From Chiridota heheva (taxonomy: Eukaryota; Echinodermata; Holothuroidea; Apodida; Chiridotidae): a stretch of DNA of 64,000 bases. How positions within the stretch are numbered: the stretch's first letter is position 1; each line of letters begins with the position of its first letter. This document shows, piece after piece, positions 1-11,900 of the stretch. A program made the position numbers and the translations under genes. The notes below the pieces were generated by a model. That model was not told where the DNA came from. It did no database searches and worked only from the letters and a program-made list of their open reading frames with translations. The stretch covers positions 22,501-86,500 of the forward strand of contig JAIGNY010004464.1 in the NCBI GenBank assembly GCA_020152595.1, read 5' to 3'.

Positions 1-186
1 GGATCCAGATTGCCTCATGAAAACTGTTCTGTGATTTTGGTACAATCACCATAATGAAATTTGCTGTAAATCGCAACGTTGCCTTGCTGTAAAGCGGAAA
101 GAATTTATGCGTATTTAAAGAATGTTGGACATTTTATGTTGGAACAATTATTTTCATGTTAAATTTACGCCGTAACTTAAGTGAGA

Positions 187-228
187 GACATGGCATCGAA
201 CATTTTATGCGAAAGCATAAACCATGTC
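187..228. repeat. Stem-loop with GAAA loop inside a larger inverted repeat
   Basis: TTATGC (205-210) and GCATAA (215-220) flank a GAAA loop. An outer stem pairs GACATGG (187-193) with CCATGTC (222-228). The right arm also pairs with 124-138, so 124-232 is an imperfect inverted repeat, like a small foldback element. No function is claimed. Confidence 0.45.
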
Positions 229-1266
229 CAACAACTTCAGAGCTTCTTATCACAAGGACGTGAATCACGCAGACCAGTGTTCCTTGAATTGTACTCTCAA
301 CAACAGCCGAAAGTAGCAGTGTAAGGAATTTCAGTTGGTTTGGCAATAGCCTAGGCCTAACTACTGTAGGCCCTACATCACATTAGTCAGATAACATCTG
401 ACTGTAGCATACTCTATAACCACTACATGGTTGCTATACACAGTCAGAAAATACTCCTATGTTGAAACTGCTGCATTGGCTTATTATAGAAGCGTAGATA
501 AATTTCAAGTATGCGCTAGAATAATTAATGTTAGGCCTTTCCGCGATGATTCTAGGGTCAACTTTTGACAATGCCTTTCATCGTCATTGAATATTTTTTC
601 ATAATATTCGAATAAATATATTAAGTCAATATTGAGCCGTTCATTTACATTTTGGGCGTGGGTTTAATAAAGAAAACTTGAAAGTTTTGTTGGTGCAAGA
701 GCCTTCGCTAGTGGCTTATTTTTCAAACAGCACCTTGGGTGAATGTATGTATCTAATTTATTTAGTTGAAAAGTTGTCGAACAATAGAGCGTAGGTGAAG
801 TCAACCTGCATATAGCATATTGAACAATGCGCACATTTACTGATGAACATTTAAAAATAGCAGTTGCCGCACATTTGGGTGATACGTGCACCAATTGTGT
901 ACATGTTTTCAAATGTGAGAAATTTGCGAAGTGATCGGAATGTCACTTCTTCCGTAATTTAGAGTTTATTCACTTGCAAAATGTTCATTATTTCATTTGT
1001 AAGTTAGTTTGAATGATACTTTTAAGTTTCAAGATGCTGATGAAATCAAAGTATTAGCTTGTAAGTAGGCCTACCTGTGTCAGTTTTGAGAAGGGTTTTC
1101 ATTTCATGATTATGTTATTTGTTGTTGTCTGGATGGTTCTCAACTTTACGAGTGTGTCACTCAGTATGCAAGTACTGCCTTGCAAATAGTGCCTACTGAG
1201 TGAGGTGTTTATCTCACTAACATCACATCTATGCTAACATTAGATATTATGCACTTGTCAGTTGTA

Positions 1267-1555
1267 TGACTCACTCCTACTACCCCTGGCAATGTCAGTC
1301 AAAGGTGAGTCATTGACATGAAATAGTGACTCACATGTGCATCATTGTACCAAATTGTCAGTCACCACAGCAACTCAGGGGTGGGTCAATTTACTTCAGA
1401 CCCATTGACTTTGTACAGAGGTAATTGATTTGGGGTAAGTCATTTCACAAAAAATGTCAGTCACCTAAGTGACTGAGGGGTGTGTCAATGTACATGTTCT
1501 ATCCACCCACTTTGGTGCAATGACTCACCTTGTCCAGGGGTGTAGGGGTGAGTCA
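1267..1555. promoter_or_regulatory. Cluster of AP-1-like TGASTCA motifs
   Basis: Five exact TGA(C/G)TCA heptamers lie at 1267-1273, 1306-1312, 1327-1333, 1521-1527 and 1549-1555. They sit within a loosely repetitive stretch that also has GTCAGTCA and GGGGTGNGTCA words. TGASTCA is the bZIP (AP-1) core. The stretch could be an enhancer or merely a decayed tandem repeat. Confidence 0.35.
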
Positions 1556-3189
1556 CACGATTGATAAGTGAATAATACAACTTCAAAGGCTTAGGCCTCT
1601 AACTTGAAGTCCAACTGACTAACGTATGTTAGTGACTATTGTTAGGCGACACTTGACACCTTGATTTACAATTGGCGCTAACTTAGTCCATAGCCTGCAA
1701 AGGGTATTTTAGTGTAAAGCACAATTTGTTTACATATTTGCTTCTTTCTTAGAATCTTACCTACCATTGCTGGCCATGAAACTCTTGAAAAATGTATTCA
1801 ATCTGATCAATTCAGTGCCAAAAAATTACACAAAAATTTCCTTTGTAGGCCTATGAGTCTAACAGTTACTCTATGACTAATGTTAGGAGCGAAAAAAAAA
1901 GAAATTTAAAAAAAAAGCCATGTTAGACTTGAAACAGCCATTTGTTTGTAACCTCTATCAAATTAATTTATATATAACATAGGCTATATCTTAATAAAAA
2001 TTGATCAAGCAACAAATCATTTTTTTTTATAAAATGTAGCTTTGCATCAAATTTTAGATTTGTTCAAGATCAAATGTAAATTGTACTGGTAATACTAATA
2101 ACCTAACGTTAGGCATAGTTAACGTTAGTATGTAAATTTCGGTAGTAAAAAATTACTGGGACTAAATTTTACCTTAAGCCCAAGGCACTTTTGAGACTCT
2201 AGAAAGGTACATGTATTACATTTTATTATTAACTTCTTTGGTCATGCAGTGGAATTTGTTTTTGAATGGGAATATATTTAAAAGTGAATTATATACAATT
2301 TTTAGTGTTTTTTATGACCAAGGTTAGGGGAAATTTTAAGAATGAACCAAAAATCAACACATTGGCTTTTCCTATGCAGCCTAGGCCCTAATAACATTAC
2401 ACTGTGACCTCCCTATGGTAGCCATTTCATATATGGCCTTTATGAAGAATTTGCTACATACACTGTACAGTACCTTACTTAAATTGTATTCTGTTTTTAT
2501 CCTTTGTTTGTCATTTAGATTTATAAAGATATGGATTAATAATTTTGGACCAAAATTGAGTGATTCTTAATATTATCAGATTATTTCCCTAATACTGTAC
2601 TGTTATAATAACACTTTATACCATGCTTGTATCTGGTACAGTTGTCTGACTAGGACTTACTGTATAGCTCCGCCTGTTTCCCATCTTTCATTTTCAAATG
2701 ATCAAAGTCTGTATCTTACTCCTAGTCTCCTAGATAAGGTTGACATTTTAGGTCAGTCACACTGGTGAAATCTTTCAAGTGCAATAAATCTTAAACTAAA
2801 GAAGATATCAACATGGATTTTAAACCAATTTACTTCTTTAATAGTCATCATACCATATAAATGAAATTGAAAATGAATAGTTCAAAAGTTACTTGTTTAT
2901 CAAGACATTGATTGGAATCTTTGTACTAGCGGTCCGCATGGTAAAGATTTTCTGGAAGTTGTATCCGACTGCTTTTTCACCCAGCATGGGTTGTTTTCCA
3001 TGCGTGGTAGTAATTGTCTTGTTTTGATTTTCTGTAGTGAAGAAAGTATCGTTAGAAATGTGCTAAGAAGCGGTAAGGTAGGGTGTAATGATCATTCGAT
3101 TGGACTTCTTTGCTCTGTGACTTAGATCCTTGTAAAGCGTGGGATGTTTTCCGAACTAAAGTTTTGGAGGGTATAAATAGCTTTGTCCC

Positions 3190-3690
3190 ATTAATAATAA
3201 TAATAATACATAAATTTATATAGCGCTAATTTTGTAAAACATTTAAAAGCGCTTTACATACAAGGAAATAAGATACGAAAACAAAAATAAGAATACAGAA
3301 ATGACAACATAAATAGAAATACAATGGATCAAGCTGCACATTAGATTAATGTATTTTTAAACAAAAAAGTGTTAAGCTTATTTTTGAAGGAGGTTAGGGA
3401 TACATTATTAATACATTTGAGTTCAGTTGGGAGTGAATTCCACAACCAAGGATCTTTATAAGCAAAGGCCCATTCGCGGGGGTTTTATGCTTAAAACGAA
3501 AGTCATAGTGGGATGGTTTTTCAACTACCATTTCACATAAATAATTTGGAGCAAGGCCTTTAATGCACTTGAAAACTTGTACAATCATTTTTAAAAAGAA
3601 AGAAAGTCTGTAGACGTAATCGGGCAGTGTGGATGTCTTGGGAGGTTTTGTGGCCTGTTTAGAGCTTGTGGAGCTTGCTAGGTATAAGGA
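3190..3690 (-). mobile_element. 5'-truncated CR1/L2-like LINE 3' end
   Basis: Read on the minus strand, 3588-3394 encodes the RT C-terminus (MIVQVFKCIKGLAPNYL, then a frameshift into a WNSLP-like motif). A 3' UTR follows with the AAGCGCTTTTAAA and TAGCGCTATATAAATT words typical of marine invertebrate CR1/L2 tails. It ends in an ATT repeat at 3190-3209. It lies inside the + strand LINE, between its endonuclease and RT parts. The right boundary is approximate. Confidence 0.7.
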
Positions 3691-3840
3691 TCATGACTAG
3701 TTCACAAAGGGTTTAATAAGAGATAATAAAGTGCTTTTTGAAAAATGTTTGTCCAAAGAGGTTAAGGTTAATCTTAAGTCCTATCATTCTTATGTTTGCT
3801 CCAAGCAAAAAACCAAGGATGTCGTTGGTCCTCTTCAGGG

Positions 3841-4035
3841 CCAGTCTGGAAAGTGTATTTACGCTGATAATCTTCAGCATGGCGCTTAGCCAATTTGTCG
3901 AAATGTGGCATACTTTTCTTTAAAAGAAATACATTAAAATTATAGTGGTATGAGCACAAACTGGCGTAAATAGCTAGGATTTTAAAGATTCTGGCGTAAA
4001 TCTTTGGCGTAGAGAAAACAAACTTTCCGCTGTAG
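3841..4035. mobile_element. 195-bp MITE-like insert with 8-bp target duplication
   Basis: The insert is flanked by identical CTTCAGGG copies (3833-3840 and 4036-4043). Its ends carry GGAAAGT and its inverse ACTTTCC, each exactly 7 bases from the border. The surrounding LINE reading frame is continuous if the insert and one duplicate are ignored. An 8-bp duplication fits hAT-like or P-like DNA transposons. The superfamily is not assigned. Confidence 0.7.
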
Positions 4036-5873
4036 CTTCAGGGTAATGATGGTGTTACTATGAATAGTGGTAAGGATATGGCTGAGGTTTTTAATGACTA
4101 CTTTGTGTCTGTATTTACTAAGGAGTCCCTTGCTGATGATGTTTTGGATTATCTTAGTGTGCATTCTCCAGTATCTATTAGGGATGTTGATTTCAGTTGA
4201 TGTTTTGTCTAAGAAGTTGAAGGGTTTGAATTCAAATGAAGCATCTGGTCCAGATGGTATACATCCTGCTGTCTTATGTGAGTGTTCTGATGTTCTTTCT
4301 GTTACCCTGAGTATTATCTTTTCAAAGTGCTTTGATGTTGGTGTTGATCCTAGTGATTAGAGAATTGCTAATGTCACTCCTATTTTTAAAAAGGGTGACC
4401 ACAGTTTACCCTGCAACTATAGGCCAGTGAGTCTTACTAGTGTTGTGTGCAAGGTCATGGAGTCCATTGTTAAGGATGTTGTATTGTTGAATTTGTCCCA
4501 GCATGGGTTCTTACTTAAGAGGTTTTATGTTTCTAATTTATTGGAGATTCTTGATTATGATACTAAGCTACTTGATTCTGGTCATAATGTGGATGTTATC
4601 TATTTAGACTTCCAAAAAGCATTAAGGTTCTGTTGAACAGGCTTATGATGAAAACAAGAGCGCTTGGTATGGTTGGAAAGTACCAATTGGATGAATTCTT
4701 GTTAGTTGACAGGTCACAAAGAGTTGTTGTTAATGGTGCAGTATCTTCATGGAAGAAGGTTACAAATGGTGTTCCTCAGGGTTTTGTGGTGGATCTGCTT
4801 CTTTTCTTAATATTCATAAATGATTTGATGTTTACCTTGGCTCCAGGATTTGTAAATTTGCTGATAACACTAAGCTGTACAGGATTGTTGATGATGCTAG
4901 TGATTCTTTACTTTTGCAAACTGATCTGGATAAGTTAGTTTCTTGGTCCCAAATGTGGCATTCAATGTTGATAAATGCAAAGTTACTCATTTTGGTCAGA
5001 GCAATTTGGCTTTGATTACTGCATGAATGGTTCAAATCTTGGTTGTGTTGCTCATGAAAGGGATCTATGTGTTGTCATTACTAGCAATTTGAAGCCTTCT
5101 AAACAGTGTGATTTTAGCTTCCTTGGTAGAGAGATTGATCTTAATTTGTATAAGCAGTTAATCAGGCCTCACCTTGAGTATGCTATTTAAGCTTGGAGTC
5201 CCTTTTATGAGAAGGATAAGTTTATTATAGAACAGTTTCAGTGAAGAGCCACTAGACTTATTTCAGAAGTAAGGAATTGCTCTTTTGAATCTACTGTAGG
5301 TTGCAAATTGATGGTTTGACCACGCTTGAGTTGAGAAGAGTATGTGGCGATATGATTCAGGTTTTTAAATTCCTATCTGGTAGTGATGCTTTGACTTCCT
5401 GTTATTTCTTGCGTGTTTCAGCTAATAATACTCATGTGACACATGGTAACAGTTTGATGTTGACCAAAGATTTCTCACGGATAGATATTCGGCACTTTAG
5501 CTTTCACAAAGAGTTGTTAATGAGTGAAATGGTTTGCCTGAATGGGTAGTTACCTCCAATTCTGTTCAAAATTTCAAAGTCAACATTGATAGTTTCTTTA
5601 CTAAGTCTAGACATCTTTGATTTTTTTTTTGGGTGGTGGTGGTGTTAGTTTGGGCTTTTTATGGGGTGACTAACCCTTCTTAGCCCATCATCTTGTTATG
5701 TTATCCTTGTGTTTGTGAAGGTTAATCTTTTAGCTATAAAAATTGCCAATTAGTGTAGCATATCAGTTTATTATTTTTCTATTAGATTTACAAAATTTCT
5801 TGGCTGTAATGTACTCAAATTATCATGATTTATGTTATTTATACTGTGTATGCATGTATTTTCTTGCCTGTAG

Positions 5874-5940
5874 AAAAGGAAAATCTCCACCTTTAATGCA
5901 GGAAAAGAAGAAAAAATCATCTAAAGACACTAAGGAGAAG
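5874..5940 (+). CDS. MYCBP2: MYCBP2 exon 1 of this window
   Basis: Acceptor ...CCTGTAG, donor GTAATC. The exon begins with the last base of a split codon, so an upstream exon exists. It encodes a lysine-rich stretch ([20 protein letters not shown]). This is comparable to the basic stretch before the conserved N-terminal part of vertebrate MYCBP2. The weakest exon by similarity, but phase 0 at its end fits exon 2. Confidence 0.65.
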
Positions 5941-8900
5941 GTAATCCTTGTTTCAATTTCTTATAGAATATATTATGTTTTATTCTTGAACAAAAATAAA
6001 TCTTGTCAATTATAATGGCATTTGGGATACTTCTTCAAATCTCCATTGACCTACATTTGAGAGAAATCGATTATCAATTCATGTCCAAGTGTTTAAAGAT
6101 TGGGGTGACGGGAGACAGATTTCTACAGTAGTTTAGCTATTGATTTCTGCAGTAGTCTAGCTATTGCTGACACCCTAATGGAATTCTGTGTGACCGACTC
6201 TGTCAGGTTCTTCGTTCGTGTCTTGTTCTATAGCATTCCTTACTTTAGAATAAGTTTAGTTTTGATAGAACCAAATATATTTGATAAGTTGTGAATTTAA
6301 TTACAAGCTTGTTTATCATTTGGTCTCGCCTCAAACAGGAACCGTCTGAAGAGAACCTTGATTTACAACCTCCAAACCTAGAAGTTCAGAGCAATGCGTC
6401 ATCATTTGCTGTATATTCATCTATCAGACAAGTTATCCTTGAACGGGAGACCCTCACAAGACAGTTTATTCAAACAAAGGTCGGGGAAGGTGATCTTGGG
6501 AAGGCAAAAGAAGAAGACAAACAGATTAATTCAAGCAACTTGCCTAAGGTAAATTGTCCAAAGTTGTATGCTGGAGTAATTTTGTCATGATGTTAGAGAG
6601 AGACATTTAAATGAATAGACATGTTTCAACTAACATCATGAGGTCACATGACTTTGTTTACACTGCTATTTTGTAGGGAAAAAACACTGTTGTCTGTCGT
6701 ACACTTAATTAGACTTACATACCAAAAAAGCTTGCGACGAAATCTGGAGTATTACCTTTCCCTTTGACAACTCTGAGAGCTACGACACCCCATCACCCTA
6801 TCTGAATTAAAGCAAGCCATCTACGACATTGGCTACGCCTCCAAGGGCCCAGATGATATCCCCTACAAGTTCCTGAAAGACCTCCCCAACAAGGCCACCG
6901 CTACCCTACTCACCATCCTCAACCACATTTGGTCCTCACACTCCTTTCCCCCTATCTGGAGGACAGCTATCATCACCCCCGTCCCCAAACTGGGGAAGGA
7001 CATTAATGAACTTTCTAGCTACTGCTCCATTGCCCTCACCTGCTGTCTTTGTAAAATTATGTAACGGATCATTAACCAGAGACTAAACTGGTTCCTTGGG
7101 ACCAACTGAATCCTCTCCCCTCACCAAAGCGGCTTCCGAAAACATTGCAATACCCTGGACCACTTAATCATGCTCGACACCGCTATCCGGGAATCTTTTG
7201 CAAAAAGGGAATACCTCATTGCCATCTTTTTCGACCTCGAGAAAGCTTTTGACACCACTTGGATTACGGCATTACGGCTTCACACCATTGGCCTCAGAGG
7301 CCCCATTTTTATTAGAGGCCCCATCTTTATTCAAAACTTCCTCTCATCCAGGCAGTTCCAAGATCGTATTGGCCACACCCTCTTGAACCCCTACCCCAAG
7401 AAGACGGCATTCCCCAAGGCAGCATCCTCTCCCCACTCTCTTCAACCTGAGCATTAACAACATCGTGGACAACCTTGGCCCCAACATCAAATGTGCCCTC
7501 TACGTGAATGACTTCACCATCTTCTACTCCTTCCCTAGCTTTTCTCTCGTCGAAAATAGGCTTTAACTTAGCCTCAACCGGCTGTAAGATTGGTGCAACA
7601 ATAATAGTTTTAAATTCTCCAAAGACAAGACAGTCTGCATGCATTTCTGTCATTTCAACAACCCCAACCCGAACCTCGTGCTCAATGGCAATCGCATCTC
7701 TAAAGTTGATCCCACTAAGTTCCTGGTTTTAACCCTAGACCCCAAACTCTCCTACAAGCAACACATCACCAATCTGAAACAGAAATGCAACAGCTCCTTC
7801 AACCTTCTCCGCCTCCCCTTCAACACCACTTGGGGTGCAAACCCCCACGCTTTCCCCAAAATCTTCAGGCTCACCATTCGTGCCAAGCTCTACTATGGCA
7901 ATATTGTCTACTGTGCCGCTCATAACTCATACCTCAACCACATCAACACCATCCAAAATGAAGCCCTCAGGCTTTGTCTAGGTGCTTAAAGGACCTCTCC
8001 AATCACCAGCCTTCACGTTGAAGCCAAAGAACCCCCCTTTCTACTTAGATGTAGAAAGCTTGGCCTCTCCTATTCTTTGAGTCCTCACCAACACACAGAA
8101 CCCTGTTTACAACCTCATTAGGTACCCCAATTTCTCCACCCTCTTTGATAGGACTAAAACTTTTGCCCCTCCCCTCAGCTTACGCATCAAACTCGACCTC
8201 CACCATCTCGGCATTAACCCCGCCACACTTGGCACCTTCTCCTGGCCAACTTTACCTCCTTGAGCCTCCCCCTCCCTTCTATCCACCTGGGCCTCTCCAC
8301 TCATCACAAAACCAAACCCCCCTCCCCCAACCTCTTCATCAATGATACAATTTACAGCATAGAGCGACGTGACAACTGCTCCTATTCTCCTAAACTATTT
8401 TCGCTCCAATTTCTCTCCAATTTGCACCTTTTTGTTTTATAACTTCATTTTGGATTTTCTTTTCGTGGATGGGCTTTTATCCTCGGTGAGATCGTTTCTT
8501 TTCTTTTTCTATTATATTTTCCCTCGTTCTGTCCCGACTTTTCACGCCCCTTCGTTATTAATACAGCGGTCCCCATATAGTGGTTCCGCGATTTTTTTCT
8601 AGCTGCCTCGGGTCTCGGCCCTTGGTTTTTCTTTCATAATGACAAAGCGCCTATGCAGTGACCTTGACCTTGGCCCCCCCTCCTCCCGTGACCCACCTGC
8701 TACCATCATTGACCATTCTGCAACCCCAATCCCAAAAATCCTTATAATCCATGCCACCAACAAGCAGGAAAGCTTTAAAAAAGTTTCTCCTTTCCTCATC
8801 CATAAAGCCCTCTTTGGCCTTGTCGGTACCCTCCCCAAAGTCTCTACCCTTAGATCCGGTGATCTCCTGGTGCACTGCACCAGGGACACAAGCCACCACC

Positions 8901-11900
8901 CTCCTTTCCACCAAAACCCTATCCAACTCTGGTATCGACATCACAGTCACCCCCATCGTTCCCTAAACTCCAGCAAAGGCGTCATACGCACCAGCGATCT
9001 TGCGTACATGACCGATGTGACCTCCAAGAAGAACTAGCTAACCAACATGTAACCGAAGCCCGTCGTCTCGTTCTAAGAGAGACGGGCGAAACTCCCACCA
9101 ACACCATATTTCTCACTTTCGCAACTCCAACTCTCCCCTCCCACATCATTGCCGGCTACCTGAGAATCCAGGTCGCCCCTTATATTCCTAACCCTTTACG
9201 TTGCTACAATTGTCAGAGGTATGGCCACGGGAAGAACTCCTGCCACAGCCAAGCGCGCTGTGGTAACTGCGGAGCCCCGGACCATGACAACACCTCCTGC
9301 ACCAACCCCCCACTCTGCACAAATTGTGACGGTAAACACCCAGCAAACCATCCCTCCTTCTCGAAAGACTGTCCCACCTGGCTTCAGGAAAAACAAATAA
9401 CAAAACTTAAAACCCTTAACCCCAACATAACCTACCCTGAGGCCAGGAAACAATTCCTCGCTTCCCTTAACTCCAAGCCTTCCTACTCAAACGTAGTCTC
9501 CTCTAACTCTAATTCCGCCCCCCCAAACACAACTAACACAACAAAAACTAACTCCCATGCCCAAACCGACCTCACCTGGCTCTTCTTACCTAGTCCTAAG
9601 CCCATCACCATTTCCAACAACCCAATCACACCCAATACCCACACCACCTCCACCACCACTTCTCTCCTCAACCCCCTTCCTACTCTAAAGCCCCTACCGC
9701 CCCTACACCAACTCCACTAATACCTTCATACATCAAGCTAAAACCAGCCAAGCAAGCAACCAACAAACCAACAAATCAACCAGCAAACAACCAACCAAAA
9801 AACAACCAATCAACAAACAACCTATCAACAAACAACCAATCAACAAACAACCCACCTCCCAAACCCACACTGAAGAGAGTATGGATTGTTCGATTACGAA
9901 CACATCGATCATACTTCTCGCCCAATTTTCAAAAACAATCGCTCCCAAAGAAACAAATCCAAAGAAAAAACAAGCGAACTCAGACCCAGCAGATCTTCCT
10001 CCAGATAACCCCCCGCCTCCTTTATGGCATACACCACAATCAATTACAATAACACCCACAACATCATACAATGGAACATTAGGAGCCTTAAGGCCAATTC
10101 TGAAGAAATCGACCTTCTGGCCTCCACCTTCAACCCGGTCGTCTTCTGCCTACAAGAAACTTTCTTGAAAACCACGGACCATTACTCCTTAACAACTTTG
10201 CTTGCTATCACAAACATCAAGTGGATGCTGACAGGGCCTGTGGTGGCGTCTCCATTTTCGTTAGACACGATATCCCACACAGCCCTGTTCGTGTGCACAC
10301 CGACCTTCAGGCCATCTGTATTTCTATCTCCCTCCACAAAACTTTCACTCTCTGCAATATCTATCTCCCTCCCAACACCAACATTCAACCAACCAGCCTT
10401 AACAACCTCATCTCTCAGCTTCCCACCCCTTCATCCTTCTTGGTGACTTCAACGCTCACAACCCTCTGTGGGGCTCTAATACCACCACCCCTCGAGGCAA
10501 GTTCATCAAAACGCTCTCCGTCAGCACAGCCTGTCCTTACTGAACACTAACTCCCGACCTACCTTCATCCTGCCACAGGCTCTCTCACCTGTATTGACCT
10601 GTCTATCTGTTCCCCTAACCTCCTCCCTGACTTTAGTTGGAGAGTCACTGCTGACCTCTGTGGTAGTGATCATTACCCTCTTCTTATACACTCCAATCTT
10701 CAAATCCCCACTGAGCACACCCCCAACTGGAACCTCGACAAGGCTGACTGGTCCCTTTTTGAAACCCTCTGTGACTCACACCTCTCCCCCCATCTTCTCG
10801 AGGATGAGGATCCCATGTCTAACTTCAGTAATATCCTTATCAACATCGCCACCTGCTCAATTCCCAAAACCTCCAAACCCCCAAATCATCCCCCCAACCC
10901 CTGGTTCTCAGATGACTGCAAAACCGCCATCAAGAACAGGAAAAGAGCCCTCAGGAACTTTAAAACTAACCCGACCACCCATAACCTTAACCTCTTTCGC
11001 ATCAGCCGTGCCAAGGCCAGACACACTATCAAGGACAGTAAAACCAACACTTGGAACAACTTTATCTCTTCTCTCACCACCAACACCCCCACTAAGAAGA
11101 TTTGGAGAATGGTTAACAGCTTCCACGGCAGAGTAGGCAAATCTTCCATCTCCCATCTCTCTTGGAATGGAGACCTTCTCACCGCATAAAAAAAGACATC
11201 GTTGACCACCTCGCCGCCTCTTTCAGCAACATCTCGGCCTCGACCAACTACTCCAATGCTTTCAAAATCAAAAAGCTTGCGATGAAGCCCGGAGAATCAC
11301 TTTTCCCTCTGACAACTCCGAAAGCTACAACACCCCTCTGACCCTTTCTGAATTAAACCAAGCCATCAGCGACGCTGGCTGCACCTCCAAGGGCCCAGAT
11401 AACATCCCCTATCAGTTTCTGAAACACCTCCCCATCAAAGCCACCACTACCCTACTCGCCATCTTCAACCACATTTGGTCCTCACACTCCTTTCCCCCTA
11501 TCTGGAGGACAGCTATTGTCATCCCGTCCTTAAACCGGGAAGGATAGCACCGACCCCACCAGCTACCGACCCATCGCCCTTACTTGCTGTCTCTGTAAAA
11601 TTATGGAAAAGATCATTAATCAGAGACTAAACTGGTTCCTCGAGACCAACAGAATCCTCTCTCCTCACCAAAGCGGCTTCAAAAACGTCGCAATACCTAG
11701 ACCAGTTAATTACGCTCGACACCGCTATCCGGGAATCCTTTGCAAAAAGGAACACCTCATTGCCATATTTTTGACCTCGAGAAAGCTTTCGACACTACTT
11801 GGAAATACGGCATTACCGGAAACTTCACACCATTGGCCTCAGAGGCCACCTCCCCATCTTTATTCAAAACTTCCTCTCACCCAGGCAGTTCCAAGTTAGA

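Larger units (their letters stand above)
1..2904. other. Non-coding stretch, no gene recognised
   Basis: AT-rich sequence with only short stop-rich frames. It holds a hairpin (187-228), a cluster of TGASTCA motifs (1267-1555), A-runs near 1890-1915 and ACGTTAG words near 2105-2130. It may be an upstream intron or the 5' flank of the MYCBP2 gene. No first exon, TATA box or start codon could be assigned. Confidence 0.5.
2905..5725 (+). mobile_element. Decayed CR1/jockey-type non-LTR retrotransposon, interrupted twice
   Basis: A 5'-truncated LINE. About 2930-3190 reads as the end of an AP-type endonuclease (FLEVVSDCFFTQHGLFSMRG). From about 3700 the linker and reverse transcriptase follow (SGPDGIHPAVL, TPIFKKGDHSLPCNYRPVSL, VIYLDFQKA, NGVPQG). 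The catalytic FADD is FADN near 4855-4870. The RT C-terminus reaches about 5610, and the 3' UTR ends near 5725. Several stops and frameshifts make it dead. A minus-strand LINE tail splits it at about 3190-3690, and a 195-bp insert splits it at 3841-4035. Its 3' end recurs on the minus strand at 63250-63372, which supports the boundary. Confidence 0.8.

Noticed and set aside
3833..4043. Assigning the 195-bp insert to the hAT superfamily
   Set aside because: The 8-bp duplication fits, but the ends (CCAGTC and CTGTAG) do not match each other well, so the superfamily was left open.
9188..10071. Minus-strand open frames inside the LINE, for example 9733-10071
   Set aside because: Antisense shadows of the C-rich LINE; low-complexity Gly/Val/Leu composition and no domain.
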